From Bradyrhizobium canariense (GTDB lineage Bacteria > Pseudomonadota > Alphaproteobacteria > Rhizobiales > Xanthobacteraceae), in NCBI RefSeq assembly GCF_900105125.1, contig NZ_LT629750.1:1736001-1800000 (forward strand): 64,000 nucleotides of DNA, read 5' to 3'. The translations under genes were made by a program, and so were the position numbers. The notes under the pieces were generated by a model. That model worked only from the letters and a program-made list of their open reading frames with translations, had not been told where the DNA came from and searched no databases. This document shows, piece by piece, positions 45,536 through 55,197 of this stretch; position 1 is the first letter of the stretch, and every line of letters begins with the position of its first letter.

Positions 45536-46828
45536 TCACGCAGGCTTGCCCGCAGGGGCTGCCGTGAGGGCTGAGCTTTCGGCCTCACCTATGCCGCCTC
45601 TGACGAAGACCAGCAAGATGACCGCGCCGAGCACGAGCATCGCTCCCGTAAAGGCGAACGCCGCGTCGAACGCCTTGGACGAGCTGACGATGTAGCCGGT
45701 GACAATCGGCGCGGTGACACCGACCACATTCGCACCCGAGGTGAACATCGCAACAGCCTTGCTGGCATTGCCGGAGCTTCGCACGAGGTCGTTGCATAAC
45801 ACGGTATTGAGCGAAATGGCATTGGCGAGAAACGTCACCGCGATGGTGAGCGCGAGCACGACAGCCCATGTCGATTGAAGCCACGGCGTTGCCGCCATCA
45901 GCATCGCCGGGACGAACGAGGCGATCACGGCCTTCTTGCGGGCACCGGCCTTTAGCGCCTCAGCCGTAAAGATCTTGTCGGTAACGCGCGCAAGCAAGAT
46001 CGCACCTATCACGGCGGTGCCGTAGATAATGGCGGTATACAGTCCCGATCCGAAGATCGCGATGCCGCGCTGGGTCTGCAGATAGTTGGGCAGCCAGCTC
46101 AGCAGCATGTAATAGGCATAGACAAGGCAGCCTTGCGCCAACGTCAGCGCCCACAATGATGGGCTTTTGAGCAGGCTCGCAAATCCGGTCGAACCCTGCT
46201 CCGGCGGACTATCGTCGCGCGTTTTGAGGATATGGGCGCGCTCCTCTTCGCTCAGCCATTTGGTATCCTTGGGATCCCGGATCGTCGCCACCCACACCAG
46301 CGCCCAGGCGATGCCGATCGCACCGGTGACGACGAACGACATCCGCCATCCCCCGACCAGCACCAGCCAGCCGACGAACAGCGCGCCAAAACCGACGCCG
46401 AACGATTGCCCGAGCGAAATCGCCGATATCGCGACGCCGTATTCCGAGCGCGGAGCCCAGGCGCGGACGGTCTTTGTCCCCACCGGCCACGCGGCTGCCT
46501 CGCCGGTGCCAAGGCAGATACGCGCAATCATCAGGCCGACGATGCCGGTGATGGCAGCGGTCGAAGCTGTCGCAAGCGACCATAGCGCGACCGCGCCGGG
46601 CGCCAGCCGCCGCACGCCGAAACGGTCGGCCAGATAGCCGGCCGGGATCAGGATCACGATGTAGGACCACAGGAAAGCTGAGAAGATCCAGCCGAGCTGG
46701 ATCGGCGTCAGGCTAAGCTCCTTGGCGATCGTGCCGGCAGCAACCGACAGGTTGACGCGATCGAGGTAATTGATCGCCGTCATCAGAAACAGCATCGAAT
46801 AGACGAATGTCCGGCCGGGAATTTTCAT
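45536..46828 (-). CDS. MFS transporter, anion:cation symporter (ACS) family
   Basis: 430 residues from ATG 46828, behind GGGGGGAGGGG. Twelve hydrophobic helices, with the family opening FLMTAINYLDRVNLSVAAG and motif A-like GYLADRFGVRR. ACS members import organic anions such as glucarate, galactonate, hydroxyphenylacetate or phthalate. The enolase-superfamily gene directly downstream suggests that the imported compound is its substrate or a precursor. Confidence 0.88.
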   Translation of the reverse strand: MKIPGRTFVYSMLFLMTAINYLDRVNLSVAAGTIAKELSLTPIQLGWIFSAFLWSYIVILIPAGYLADRFGVRRLAPGAVALWSLATASTAAITGIVGLMIARICLGTGEAAAWPVGTKTVRAWAPRSEYGVAISAISLGQSFGVGFGALFVGWLVLVGGWRMSFVVTGAIGIAWALVWVATIRDPKDTKWLSEEERAHILKTRDDSPPEQGSTGFASLLKSPSLWALTLAQGCLVYAYYMLLSWLPNYLQTQRGIAIFGSGLYTAIIYGTAVIGAILLARVTDKIFTAEALKAGARKKAVIASFVPAMLMAATPWLQSTWAVVLALTIAVTFLANAISLNTVLCNDLVRSSGNASKAVAMFTSGANVVGVTAPIVTGYIVSSSKAFDAAFAFTGAMLVLGAVILLVFVRGGIGEAESSALTAAPAGKPA

Positions 46829-46935
46829 GCCCCTCCCCCCATATTTGCGCACGTTGATCAGTGCCGCGTTGGAGAGGATTTAACCATCCAGTGAATTAGA
46901 AGGCAAGACGGGCCGACCAGCTGATCGCGAAGCGC

Positions 46936-48561
46936 TCACTTCGCGTCTTTTTTCTTCACGTCCTTGATGCTGGAAAAGACGATGCCCTCGGCGCGTTCCT
47001 TGGTGTAGCCGAGATAGAACTCGTTCTTGGCCAGGAACACCGGATCGCCATCGACGTCGTCAGCGACGCCGGAGCCGTTGGCGGCAATGAAGGCCTCGAG
47101 CTTCTTGCGATCATCCGAGGAAATCCAGCGCGCCAATTGAAACTCGCTGACCTCGAACTCCACCGGCAGTGCGTATTCGGCATCGAGACGGGCTTTCAGC
47201 ACGTCAAGCTGCAGCGGGCCGACCACGCCGACCAGCGCGGGAGCGCCATCGCGCGGGCGAAACACCTGCACCACGCCCTCCTCCGACATTTGCTGTAGCG
47301 CCTCTTTGAGCTTCTTCGCCTTCATCGCGTCGGTCAGCCGGACGCGACGGACGATTTCCGGCGCAAAGCTCGGCACGCCGACAAAGGTGATTTCCTCGCC
47401 CTCGGTCAGCGTGTCGCCGATCCGCAGCGTCCCGTGATTGGGAATGCCGACGACATCGCCGGCAAAGGCTTCATCGGCCAGCGCGCGGTCCTGCGCAAAA
47501 AAGAACTGCGGGCTGGTGAGCGACATGTTCTTGCCGGTACGCACCAGCTTCGCCTTCATGCCGCGCGTAAGCTTGCCCGAGCACAGCCGCGCGAAGGCAA
47601 TGCGGTCGCGATGGTTCGGATCCATATTGGCCTGGATCTTGAACACGAAGGCGCTCATACGCGGCTCGTTGGCTTCGACCTTGCGCACATTGCTTTCCTG
47701 CGCGCGCGGCGACGGCGCGAAGCGGCCGAGCCCTTCCAGCAAATCGCCGACGCCGAAATTGCGCAGCGCGCTGCCGAAATACACCGGCGTCAGATGGCCC
47801 TCGCGAAAAGCCTCGAGCTCAAACGGCTGGCAAGCCTCCGACACCAAGGCAAGTTCGTCCTTGATGGCGCCGACGTCGAGATTGGGATTGCGGCCCGCAA
47901 GATCGGAGATGTCGATCTGTTGCGCCGCGCCGGTCTTGGCGCCGCCGCCCTCGAGCAGGCGCACGCCGCCATTGGTGACGTCATAGGTGCCGAGGAAATC
48001 ACGGCCGCGGCCGACCGGCCAGGTCATCGGCGTGGTGTCGAGCGCCAGCGTCTTTTCGATCTCATCGAGCAGATCGAAGGTGTCACGGCTCTCGCGGTCC
48101 ATCTTGTTGATGAAGGTGATGATCGGGATATCGCGAAGACGGCACACTTCGAACAGCTTTCGCGTTCGCGCCTCGATGCCCTTGGCCGCGTCGATCACCA
48201 TGACGGCGGAATCGACCGCCGTCAGCGTGCGATAGGTATCTTCGGAAAAGTCCTCGTGGCCCGGCGTGTCCAGCAGGTTGAACACGAGGTTTTCGAATTC
48301 AAAGGTCATCACCGAGGTGACGACGGAGATGCCGCGCTCGCGCTCGATCTTCATCCAGTCAGAGCGGGTGTTACGCCGCTCGCCCTTGGCCTTGACCTGG
48401 CCGGCGAGATTGATCGCGCCGCCGAACAGCAGCAGTTTTTCCGTCAGCGTGGTCTTGCCGGCGTCCGGATGCGAGATGATCGCAAAGGTCCGGCGGCGCT
48501 CGACTTCGGAGGTGAGCGGCGAACGGGGAGATGATTCAGTGGAAAGCGCAAGGTCAGACAT
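46936..48561 (-). CDS. prfC: Peptide chain release factor 3
   Basis: 541 residues. The GTPase recycles RF1 and RF2 after peptide release. G1 is SHPDAGKTT (about 31-39), G3 DTPGHEDFS and G4 NKMD. Normal RF3 length, distinguished from EF-G by the shorter C-terminal part. Monocistronic by spacing. Confidence 0.96.
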   Translation of the reverse strand: MSDLALSTESSPRSPLTSEVERRRTFAIISHPDAGKTTLTEKLLLFGGAINLAGQVKAKGERRNTRSDWMKIERERGISVVTSVMTFEFENLVFNLLDTPGHEDFSEDTYRTLTAVDSAVMVIDAAKGIEARTRKLFEVCRLRDIPIITFINKMDRESRDTFDLLDEIEKTLALDTTPMTWPVGRGRDFLGTYDVTNGGVRLLEGGGAKTGAAQQIDISDLAGRNPNLDVGAIKDELALVSEACQPFELEAFREGHLTPVYFGSALRNFGVGDLLEGLGRFAPSPRAQESNVRKVEANEPRMSAFVFKIQANMDPNHRDRIAFARLCSGKLTRGMKAKLVRTGKNMSLTSPQFFFAQDRALADEAFAGDVVGIPNHGTLRIGDTLTEGEEITFVGVPSFAPEIVRRVRLTDAMKAKKLKEALQQMSEEGVVQVFRPRDGAPALVGVVGPLQLDVLKARLDAEYALPVEFEVSEFQLARWISSDDRKKLEAFIAANGSGVADDVDGDPVFLAKNEFYLGYTKERAEGIVFSSIKDVKKKDAK

Positions 48562-48717
48562 TCACGAGCCTGTGGCAGGGAAACCGGGCTGGATCAAGGG
48601 CGTTTGGGGCGTTTTCGAGCGGTGTGGATACCGGCTGACGTTCAGAACACGCGTCAAAACGAAAGAGCAAGCCCCATATGGGGATTGTGCCGCCGAACTC
48701 CAGTCGCCGGGGTTTGC

Positions 48718-49722
48718 CTACCGCACCAGGGAGGCCGCCCAATACGCCAGCGCCGCGACGGTGGCTGCGGCAGGAATCGTGATCACCCAAGCATAGACGA
48801 TCGAACTCGCCACGTTCCAGCGTACGGCGGAGGCACGCCGCGCGGCGCCGACGCCCACGATGGCGCCGGTGATGGTGTGTGTTGTCGAAACTGGAACTCC
48901 CAGAAAGGTCGCCATGAACAGGGTCGCAGCACCCCCGGTCTCGGCGCAAAACCCCTGCATCGGCGTCAGCTTTGTGATCCTCAGGCCCATGGTGCGAACG
49001 ATCCGCCATCCCCCCATCAGCGTGCCCAGCGCCATCGAGGCCTGGCAGGCCAGCACCACCCAGAACGGCACAAAAAAGTGCTCACCGAGATGCCCCTGCG
49101 AGAACAGCAGCACGGCGATGATGCCCATGGTTTTCTGTGCGTCATTGCCGCCATGTCCGAGTGAGTACAGCGACGCCGAAGCGAATTGCAGGATTCGGAA
49201 TGCACGATCGACCGCGAACGGCGTCGAGCGTACCGAGGCCCAGGACACGATCGCGACCAGCACCAGTGCCAGCAGGAATCCCACCAGCGGCGACAGCACA
49301 ATCGCGAGCAATGTTTTCGACAGGCCGCTCCAGACCGCGGCCGAAACGCCCGCCTTGGCCATTCCGCCGCCGACCAAGCCGCCGATCAGCGCGTGCGAGC
49401 TGCTGGAGGGAATTCCCAACCCCCAGGTAATCAGGTTCCAGACGATCGCGCCCATCAGCGCGGCGAAGATCACCTGCGCATCGATCACGCTGGGCTCGAT
49501 AATGCCGACGCCGATCGTTTGCGCCACGTTCAATCCGAATACGCCGAAGGCGACGAAATTGAAGAACGCCGCCCACAGCACCGCGTATTGCGGCCGCAGC
49601 ACCCGGGTCGAGACGATGGTTGCAATCGAATTGGCGGCGTCGTGCAAGCCGTTGAGGAAGTCGAACAGCAGCGCGACGGCGATTAACCCGACCAGAATAG
49701 GAAGACCAAGCGTGGTGTCCAC
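48718..49722 (-). CDS. pit: Inorganic phosphate transporter, PiT family
   Basis: 334 residues with a GTG start (49722), about ten hydrophobic helices. The duplicated PiT signature is visible as FDFLNGLHDAANSIAT near the N-terminus and SLGHGGNDAQKTMGII in the second half. It imports metal-phosphate with protons at low affinity. The DUF47/PhoU-like gene just upstream (15 bases) is its usual partner in bacteria. Confidence 0.93.
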   Translation of the reverse strand: MDTTLGLPILVGLIAVALLFDFLNGLHDAANSIATIVSTRVLRPQYAVLWAAFFNFVAFGVFGLNVAQTIGVGIIEPSVIDAQVIFAALMGAIVWNLITWGLGIPSSSSHALIGGLVGGGMAKAGVSAAVWSGLSKTLLAIVLSPLVGFLLALVLVAIVSWASVRSTPFAVDRAFRILQFASASLYSLGHGGNDAQKTMGIIAVLLFSQGHLGEHFFVPFWVVLACQASMALGTLMGGWRIVRTMGLRITKLTPMQGFCAETGGAATLFMATFLGVPVSTTHTITGAIVGVGAARRASAVRWNVASSIVYAWVITIPAAATVAALAYWAASLVR

Positions 49723-49737
49723 CGGCGCGGCCCTGCC

Positions 49738-50382
49738 CTATACCTGTTCGATCACGATACTGTTGATCTCGTTGGCGACGTCGTCGAAACGATCGGCGAC
49801 TTTCTCAAGGTGGTCGTAGATTTCCGCGCCGACGATGAAATCCATCGCGTTGGCGTCGCGATGCTTGAGGAACAACTCCTTCAGTCCGATATCGTGGAGA
49901 TCGTCGACCCGGCCTTCCAGCTTGGTCAGTTCCTCGGTGATCGCGGTGAGCATCGCGACGTTTTCGCCGATCGATTGCATCAGCGGCAGCGCGCGTCCAA
50001 CCAGATTGGCGCACTCGACCAGCAGCGTGCCGATTTCCCGCATCGGCGGTTCGAAGGTGCGAACCTCGAACAACACCACCGCCTTGGCGGTCTGCTGCAT
50101 CTGGTCGATGGCATCGTCCATCGACGTGATGAGATTCTTGATATCAACGCGATCGAACGGCGTGATGAAGGTTCGCCGCACCGCGGTCAGCACCTCGCGG
50201 GTGATATTGTCGGCATCATTCTCGAACTGATTGACGCGCTGGCAACACACCAGCGTCTCATCTCCGCCGCGCAGCATGTCCTGCAACGCCAATGCGCCCT
50301 GCACGACCGTTTTGGAGTGCCTGGCGAACAGATCGAAAAACCGCTCCTCCCTGGGCAAAAAGGCACGAAACCAGCGCAGCAT
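49738..50382 (-). CDS. DUF47 / PhoU-like Pit accessory protein
   Basis: 214 residues, all-helical, with the family opening LPREERFFDLFARHSK and DNITREVL. It is a PhoU-related regulator that often controls Pit activity, and pit follows it in the same transcript. Cytosolic. Confidence 0.92.
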   Translation of the reverse strand: MLRWFRAFLPREERFFDLFARHSKTVVQGALALQDMLRGGDETLVCCQRVNQFENDADNITREVLTAVRRTFITPFDRVDIKNLITSMDDAIDQMQQTAKAVVLFEVRTFEPPMREIGTLLVECANLVGRALPLMQSIGENVAMLTAITEELTKLEGRVDDLHDIGLKELFLKHRDANAMDFIVGAEIYDHLEKVADRFDDVANEINSIVIEQV

Positions 50383-50537
50383 CTGAAGTGTCCGTCGTTG
50401 AAGAAGTGGCGGCCAAAGCGGCCCGTCACATAACTGTCATAGAACGATTTAAGGGGAAAGCGCCCAGCGGTCCGCCACGGGAACCCATTCATCCACCGCT
50501 TTGTACGATCAGGAAATGTCCCGGAAAGCGGTCCCGC

Positions 50538-51506
50538 CTAAAGGGACAGCCGGAAGTAGTGGGCGATTTCGCCGACAAGTCCCCGGCGAAACGTCAATAC
50601 GCAAATCACGAAGATCACGCCCTGGATCACCGTTACCCACTGACCGAAGCCGGCCAGATATTGCTGCATGGCGATGATCACGAAGGCGCCGGCGACCGGA
50701 CCAAAAATGGTGCCGAGACCCCCGACCAGCGTCATCAGCACGATTTCGCCCGACATGCTCCAGTGCACATCGGTCAGCGAAGCATTTTGCGCCACAAATA
50801 CCTTCAGCGCGCCGGCAAGCCCCGCCAGCGTTCCGGACAAAATATAGGCAAGCAGCTTGTATTGATCGGTCTTGTAGCCCAGCGAGATCGCGCGCTGCTC
50901 GTTTTCCCGGATCGATTTCAGCACCTCGCCAAACGGCGAGTTGATGGTGCGGAAAATGAGCAGAAAGCCGATCAGGAATCCGCCGAGAATGACGTAATAA
51001 AGCACGGTCGGGTTACCGAGATTGAGCACCCCGAACATGTATCCTTGAGGGATGCCCTGAATGCCGTCTTCGCCGTGGGTGAACGGTGTCTGCAGATAGA
51101 TGAAATACAACAGCTGCGACAAAGCGAGCGTGATCATCGCAAAATAGATGCCCTGGCGGCGAATGGCGACGAGACCGGTAATGACGGCAAGTCCGGCCGC
51201 GGCGGCCGTGCCGACCAGAATTCCAAGCTCGGGCGAAAGACCCCAGACCTTCAGCGCGTGCGCCGAAACGTAGCCCGCTGTTCCCAGAAACATCGCGTGG
51301 CCAAAGGACAGCAGTCCGCCATAGCCGATCAGCAGGTTGAAGGCGCAGGCCAGCAGCGCGAAGCACAGCGCCTGCATCACGAAGAAAGGATAGACGCCGG
51401 TAAACGGCACGATCAGCAACAGCGCGGTCATGATGCCAAACGCGATCATTTCATCGCGAATGCCATGCGCGGTCATCGGTATGGTGTCGTCAGTTGTGAC
51501 CGTCAT
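50538..51506 (-). CDS. livM: Branched-chain amino acid-type ABC permease LivM
   Basis: 322 residues with about nine or ten hydrophobic helices and the LivM patterns NLLIGYGGLLSFGHAMFLG and RRQGIYFAMITLALSQL. It forms the membrane channel with LivH. It begins one base after the livH stop (TGACATG). It is the last gene in the leftward livG-livF-SBP-livH-livM operon. Confidence 0.93.
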   Translation of the reverse strand: MTVTTDDTIPMTAHGIRDEMIAFGIMTALLLIVPFTGVYPFFVMQALCFALLACAFNLLIGYGGLLSFGHAMFLGTAGYVSAHALKVWGLSPELGILVGTAAAAGLAVITGLVAIRRQGIYFAMITLALSQLLYFIYLQTPFTHGEDGIQGIPQGYMFGVLNLGNPTVLYYVILGGFLIGFLLIFRTINSPFGEVLKSIRENEQRAISLGYKTDQYKLLAYILSGTLAGLAGALKVFVAQNASLTDVHWSMSGEIVLMTLVGGLGTIFGPVAGAFVIIAMQQYLAGFGQWVTVIQGVIFVICVLTFRRGLVGEIAHYFRLSL

Positions 51507-51507
51507 G

Positions 51508-52371
51508 TCAGCTCGCCCGTCCCGTCAATCCCGAAGGCTTCACAAGCAACACCAGCACCATCAGCACGAATACAACTGTGTTGGAGGCTTCGGGGTAAAA
51601 ATATTTGGTCAGTCCCTCGATCACGCCAAGCGCAAAGCCGGTGATGATCGATCCCATGATCGAACCCATGCCGCCGATCACCACGACGGCGAACACGACG
51701 ATGATCAGGTCGGCGCCCATCAGCGGCCTAACCTGGTTGATTGGAGCCGATAACACGCCCGCCAGCGCGGCGAGGCCGACGCCAAGCCCGTAGGTCAGCG
51801 TGATCATCCGCGGCACGTTGATGCCGAATGCGCGCACCAGCGTCGGATTTTCGGTGGCGGCGCGCAGATAAGCGCCGAGCCGCGTCCGCTCGATCAGATA
51901 CCAGGTGAGCAGGCACACCACGAGGGAGAAGATAACCACCCAGCCGCGATAGATCGGCAGGTACATGAATCCCAAATTCATGCCGCCCTTGAGTTCATCG
52001 GGGATCGAATACGGCAACCCGGATGAACCAAAATAATTCTGGAAAACGCCCTGAATGATCAGCGCCAATCCGAATGTCAGCAGCAATCCGTAGAGATGAT
52101 CGAGACCGGACAGCCATTGCAGCATGGTCCGCTCGAGGATCATGCCGAAGATGCCGACGATGATCGGAGCCAGGATCAGCGCCGGCCAGTAACCGATATT
52201 CGCAAGGTTCAGCAGGAAATACGCGCAGAACGCACCCATCATATAGAGCGCGCCATGCGCAAAATTGATGATGTTGAGCATGCCGAAGATCACGGCCAGC
52301 CCGAGGCTGAGCAGCGCGTAGAACGAGCCGTTGATCAGTCCGACCAGGAGTTGGGCGTAGAGGGCCTGCAT
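51508..52371 (-). CDS. livH: Branched-chain amino acid-type ABC permease LivH
   Basis: 287 residues with about eight hydrophobic helices. The start ALYAQLLVGLINGSFYALLS and GLAVIFGMLNIINFAHGALYM are hallmarks of LivH. It follows the solute-binding protein gene after a strong hairpin, which may lower its expression relative to that protein. Confidence 0.93.
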   Translation of the reverse strand: MQALYAQLLVGLINGSFYALLSLGLAVIFGMLNIINFAHGALYMMGAFCAYFLLNLANIGYWPALILAPIIVGIFGMILERTMLQWLSGLDHLYGLLLTFGLALIIQGVFQNYFGSSGLPYSIPDELKGGMNLGFMYLPIYRGWVVIFSLVVCLLTWYLIERTRLGAYLRAATENPTLVRAFGINVPRMITLTYGLGVGLAALAGVLSAPINQVRPLMGADLIIVVFAVVVIGGMGSIMGSIITGFALGVIEGLTKYFYPEASNTVVFVLMVLVLLVKPSGLTGRAS

Positions 52372-52404
52372 GAATCTTTCTCGCGCTCAGCATCTCGATA
52401 CGAA

Positions 52405-52433
52405 ACGTTCGGCGGCACAATGCCGCCGAACGT
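52405..52433 (-). terminator. Strong hairpin between the solute-binding protein gene and livH
   Basis: ACGTTCGGCGGCA (52405-52417) pairs perfectly over 13 bases with TGCCGCCGAACGT (52421-52433) around CAA. It starts seven bases after the binding-protein stop, with no T-tract. In ABC operons such stems often stabilise the upstream mRNA or partly block transcription, giving more binding protein than permease. Confidence 0.65.
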
Positions 52434-52439
52434 CGGGGA

Positions 52440-53660
52440 TCATTTCTTCAACAAGGGACAGGTGCTCTTGTCCAGCGGTGTAAAGGCTTCGTCGGCCGGA
52501 ATGGTGGCAACGAGCTTGTAATAGTCCCAGGGCCCCTTCGACTCCGACGGCTTCTTGACCTCGAAAAGATAGGCCGGGTGAATCGTGCGACCGTTCGGCT
52601 CAATGCTGCCCTTGCCGAACAACGGATCGTCGGTCGGAATTTCCTTCATCTTGGCGACGACCTTGGCGCCGTCATGCGGATTGCCGCCGAGGGCTTCCAG
52701 CGCCTTGAAGTAATGCAGCAAGCTCGAATAGACGCCGGCATGCACCATGGTCGGCATGGTGTGATTCTTCATGCGCTCCTGGAAACGCTTGGAGAACGCC
52801 CGGGTCTGGTCGTTCATGTCCCAGTAGAAGGTCTCGGTGAAGTTGAGGCCCTGCGCCGTATTGAGGCCGAGCGAGTGAACGTCGCTGATGAACAGCAGCA
52901 GCGCCGCAAGCTTCTGGCCTCCCTGGGTCAAGCCGAACTCGGCCGCCTGCTTGATCGCCGTCGTGGTATCGGCGCCGGCATTGGCAAGGCCGATGATCTT
53001 GGCTTTCGAGGCCTGCGCCTGCAGCAGGAACGACGAGAAATCCGACGTGCCGAGCGGATGCTTGACGCCGCCGAGCACCTTGCCACCTGAGGTTTGCACC
53101 GCCGCGGTGGTGTCGCGTTCAAGCGCGGCACCGAAGGCATAATCGGCCGTGAGGAAGAACCAGCTATCGCCGCCGGCCTTGGTCAGCGCCGTGCCGGTGC
53201 CATGCGCCAGCGTATAGGTGTCGTAGGTCCAGTGGATGGTGTTCGGCGTGCACTGCGCATTCGTCAAATCCGAACTTCCTGCGCCGGAGTCGAGCAGGAT
53301 CCCGTTTTTCTCTTTCACGAGATTGCTGACCGCCAGCGCGACGCCGGAGTTCGGCACGTCGACGATGACATCGACCTTTTCGACATCGAACCATTGACGC
53401 GCGATATTCACGCCGACGTCGGGCTTGTTGAGATGATCGCCGGAGATGATGTCGATCTTCCAGCCCTTGCCGGTCAGGCCGGAATCCTCGACAGCCATTT
53501 GCGCCGCTAACGTCGAACCGGGACCGCCCAGATCGGAATAGAGGCCTGATTGATCGCTCAGGGCGCCGATCTTCGCCGTCTTATCCTGCGCAAAGGCGAG
53601 ATTCCCGGCGGCGAACAAAAGCGCCGTACCAAATAACAACGTGGAAATTTTATTCTTCAT
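52440..53660 (-). CDS. ABC transporter substrate-binding protein of the Liv-type operon
   Basis: 406 residues with TGGAGG before the ATG. The signal peptide ends at AFAQDK, and the type-1 periplasmic-binding fold follows (KIGALSDQSGLYSDLGG). It belongs to the HAAT family but to a branch often found with ligands other than leucine/isoleucine/valine, such as amides, urea derivatives or aromatic acids. The exact ligand is not readable. It lies within the livG-livF and livH-livM genes, so the transporter is complete. Confidence 0.9.
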   Translation of the reverse strand: MKNKISTLLFGTALLFAAGNLAFAQDKTAKIGALSDQSGLYSDLGGPGSTLAAQMAVEDSGLTGKGWKIDIISGDHLNKPDVGVNIARQWFDVEKVDVIVDVPNSGVALAVSNLVKEKNGILLDSGAGSSDLTNAQCTPNTIHWTYDTYTLAHGTGTALTKAGGDSWFFLTADYAFGAALERDTTAAVQTSGGKVLGGVKHPLGTSDFSSFLLQAQASKAKIIGLANAGADTTTAIKQAAEFGLTQGGQKLAALLLFISDVHSLGLNTAQGLNFTETFYWDMNDQTRAFSKRFQERMKNHTMPTMVHAGVYSSLLHYFKALEALGGNPHDGAKVVAKMKEIPTDDPLFGKGSIEPNGRTIHPAYLFEVKKPSESKGPWDYYKLVATIPADEAFTPLDKSTCPLLKK

Positions 53661-53702
53661 ATTAGTATTGCCTCCATTTTCGATTTTCTTCTCGTTGCTT
53701 TT

Positions 53703-54449
53703 TCAGACGCCGAGATAGGTGTGAAGTTTTTCCATATTGGCTTGCAGGTCCGCATTGGCGAAACCGTCGATGATCTTGCCGTGTTCGACGATGTAGTAGC
53801 GATCGGCGACCGTCGAGGCGAAACGAAAATTCTGTTCGACCAGAAGGATCGTGAAGCCTTCCGACTTGAGCCGCGCGATGGTGTGGCCGATCTGCTGAAT
53901 GATGACCGGCGCAAGGCCTTCGGTCGGCTCGTCCAGCATCAGGAAGCGGGCGCCGGTACGCAGGATTCTGGCGATCGCCAGCATCTGCTGTTCGCCGCCC
54001 GACAATTTGGTGCCCTGGCTGTTGAGCCGTTCCTTGAGATTGGGAAACAGATCGAAGATCTGATCCAGCGACAGGCCGCCGCTGCGCACGACCGGTGGCA
54101 ACATCAGGTTTTCGCGGACGTCGAGGCTCGCAAAAATTCCGCGCTCCTCCGGGCAAAAGGCGACGCCGAGGCGTGCGATCTTGTCCGACGAGGTCCGGCA
54201 GATTTCCTGATCGTTGAAACGGATCGAACCGGTACGCTTGCCGATAATTCCCATCACCGATTTCAACGTCGTCGTCTTGCCGGCGCCATTGCGCCCGAGC
54301 AGCGTGACGACTTCACCGGCGTTTACGTTGAAGTTGACGCCGTGAAGGATATGGGACTCGCCGTACCAGGCTTGCAGATCCTGAACGGTCAGCACCGGCT
54401 TGCCTGCGGCGGACGTTGTCGCGGCATCGGCCATTTTCAAATCAGCCAT
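53703..54449 (-). CDS. livF: Liv-type ABC ATPase LivF
   Basis: 248 residues from ATG 54449, overlapping the livG end by eight bases; a longer start at 54485 is possible. Walker A is LLGRNGAGKTTT, the ABC signature LSGGEQQML, and Walker B FLMLDEPTEGLAP. The last motif with EGLAP is typical of LivF. It energises uptake together with LivG. Confidence 0.94.
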   Translation of the reverse strand: MADLKMADAATTSAAGKPVLTVQDLQAWYGESHILHGVNFNVNAGEVVTLLGRNGAGKTTTLKSVMGIIGKRTGSIRFNDQEICRTSSDKIARLGVAFCPEERGIFASLDVRENLMLPPVVRSGGLSLDQIFDLFPNLKERLNSQGTKLSGGEQQMLAIARILRTGARFLMLDEPTEGLAPVIIQQIGHTIARLKSEGFTILLVEQNFRFASTVADRYYIVEHGKIIDGFANADLQANMEKLHTYLGV

Positions 54450-55197
54450 GACCGGCCCCCAGATAGGCTTCCTTGACGCGCTCATCCTTGGTCAAGTCGG
54501 CGTAATTACCTTCCGCAAGCACACGACCGCGCGTCAGCACGGTGATGATGTCGGACAGATTAGCGACCACGCTCAGATTATGTTCGACCATCAGGATCGT
54601 GTACTTCGCCGAGATGCGCTTGATCAGCGCGGCGATCTTGTCGATGTCTTCATGTCCCATGCCGGCCATCGGCTCATCGAGCAGCATCATTTCCGGGTCG
54701 AGCGCCAGCGTCGTCGCGATTTCGAGCGCGCGCTTGCGTCCATAGGGCATCTCGACCGCCGGCGTACTCGCAAATTCGCTGAGGCCGACATCGTCAAGCA
54801 ATTCGCGGGCACGGCCGTTGAACCGGTCGAGCACGGTTTTCGAGCGCCAGAAATCAAACGAATGTCCATGCTGGCGCTGTAGCGCCACCCGTACATTCTC
54901 GAGCGCGGTCAAATGCGGAAACACTGCCGAAATCTGGAACGATCGAACCAGGCCGAGACGCGCCACGTCAGCCGGCGCCATGGCGGTAATATCCTGTCCC
55001 TTATACAGAATTTGGCCGGCCGAAGGCCTCAGGAATTTGGTCAACAGATTGAAGCACGTGGTTTTTCCGGCCCCGTTCGGCCCGATCAACGCATGAATAC
55101 TGCCACGGCGGACCCGAAGGCCAACGTCGCGAACGGCAAAGAAACCCGCGAATTCCTTGGTTAATCCGTGGGTTTCAAGAATGAAGTCATCGGCCAA
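54442..55197 (-). CDS. livG: Liv-type ABC ATPase LivG
   Basis: 251 residues with a TTG start (55197) behind GGGGGAAA. Walker A is IGPNGAGKTTCFN and Walker B MMLLDEPMAGM. The family mark is the early GLTKEFAGFFAVRDV and the terminal KDERVKEAYLGAGHG. It is the first gene of the operon. Confidence 0.94.
   Translation of the reverse strand: MADDFILETHGLTKEFAGFFAVRDVGLRVRRGSIHALIGPNGAGKTTCFNLLTKFLRPSAGQILYKGQDITAMAPADVARLGLVRSFQISAVFPHLTALENVRVALQRQHGHSFDFWRSKTVLDRFNGRARELLDDVGLSEFASTPAVEMPYGRKRALEIATTLALDPEMMLLDEPMAGMGHEDIDKIAALIKRISAKYTILMVEHNLSVVANLSDIITVLTRGRVLAEGNYADLTKDERVKEAYLGAGHG

Noticed and set aside
46926..46945. Hairpin CGCGAAG/CTTCGCG at the end of prfC
   Set aside because: It overlaps the prfC C-terminal codons and lacks a T-tract, so I do not call it a terminator.
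47434..48534. A 366-codon rightward frame opposite prfC
   Set aside because: Shadow of the prfC coding strand in GC-rich DNA; composition is typical of an antisense frame.
50292..51644. A 450-codon rightward frame opposite livM and the DUF47 gene start
   Set aside because: Antisense to two recognised genes and crosses the boundary between them; no domain features.
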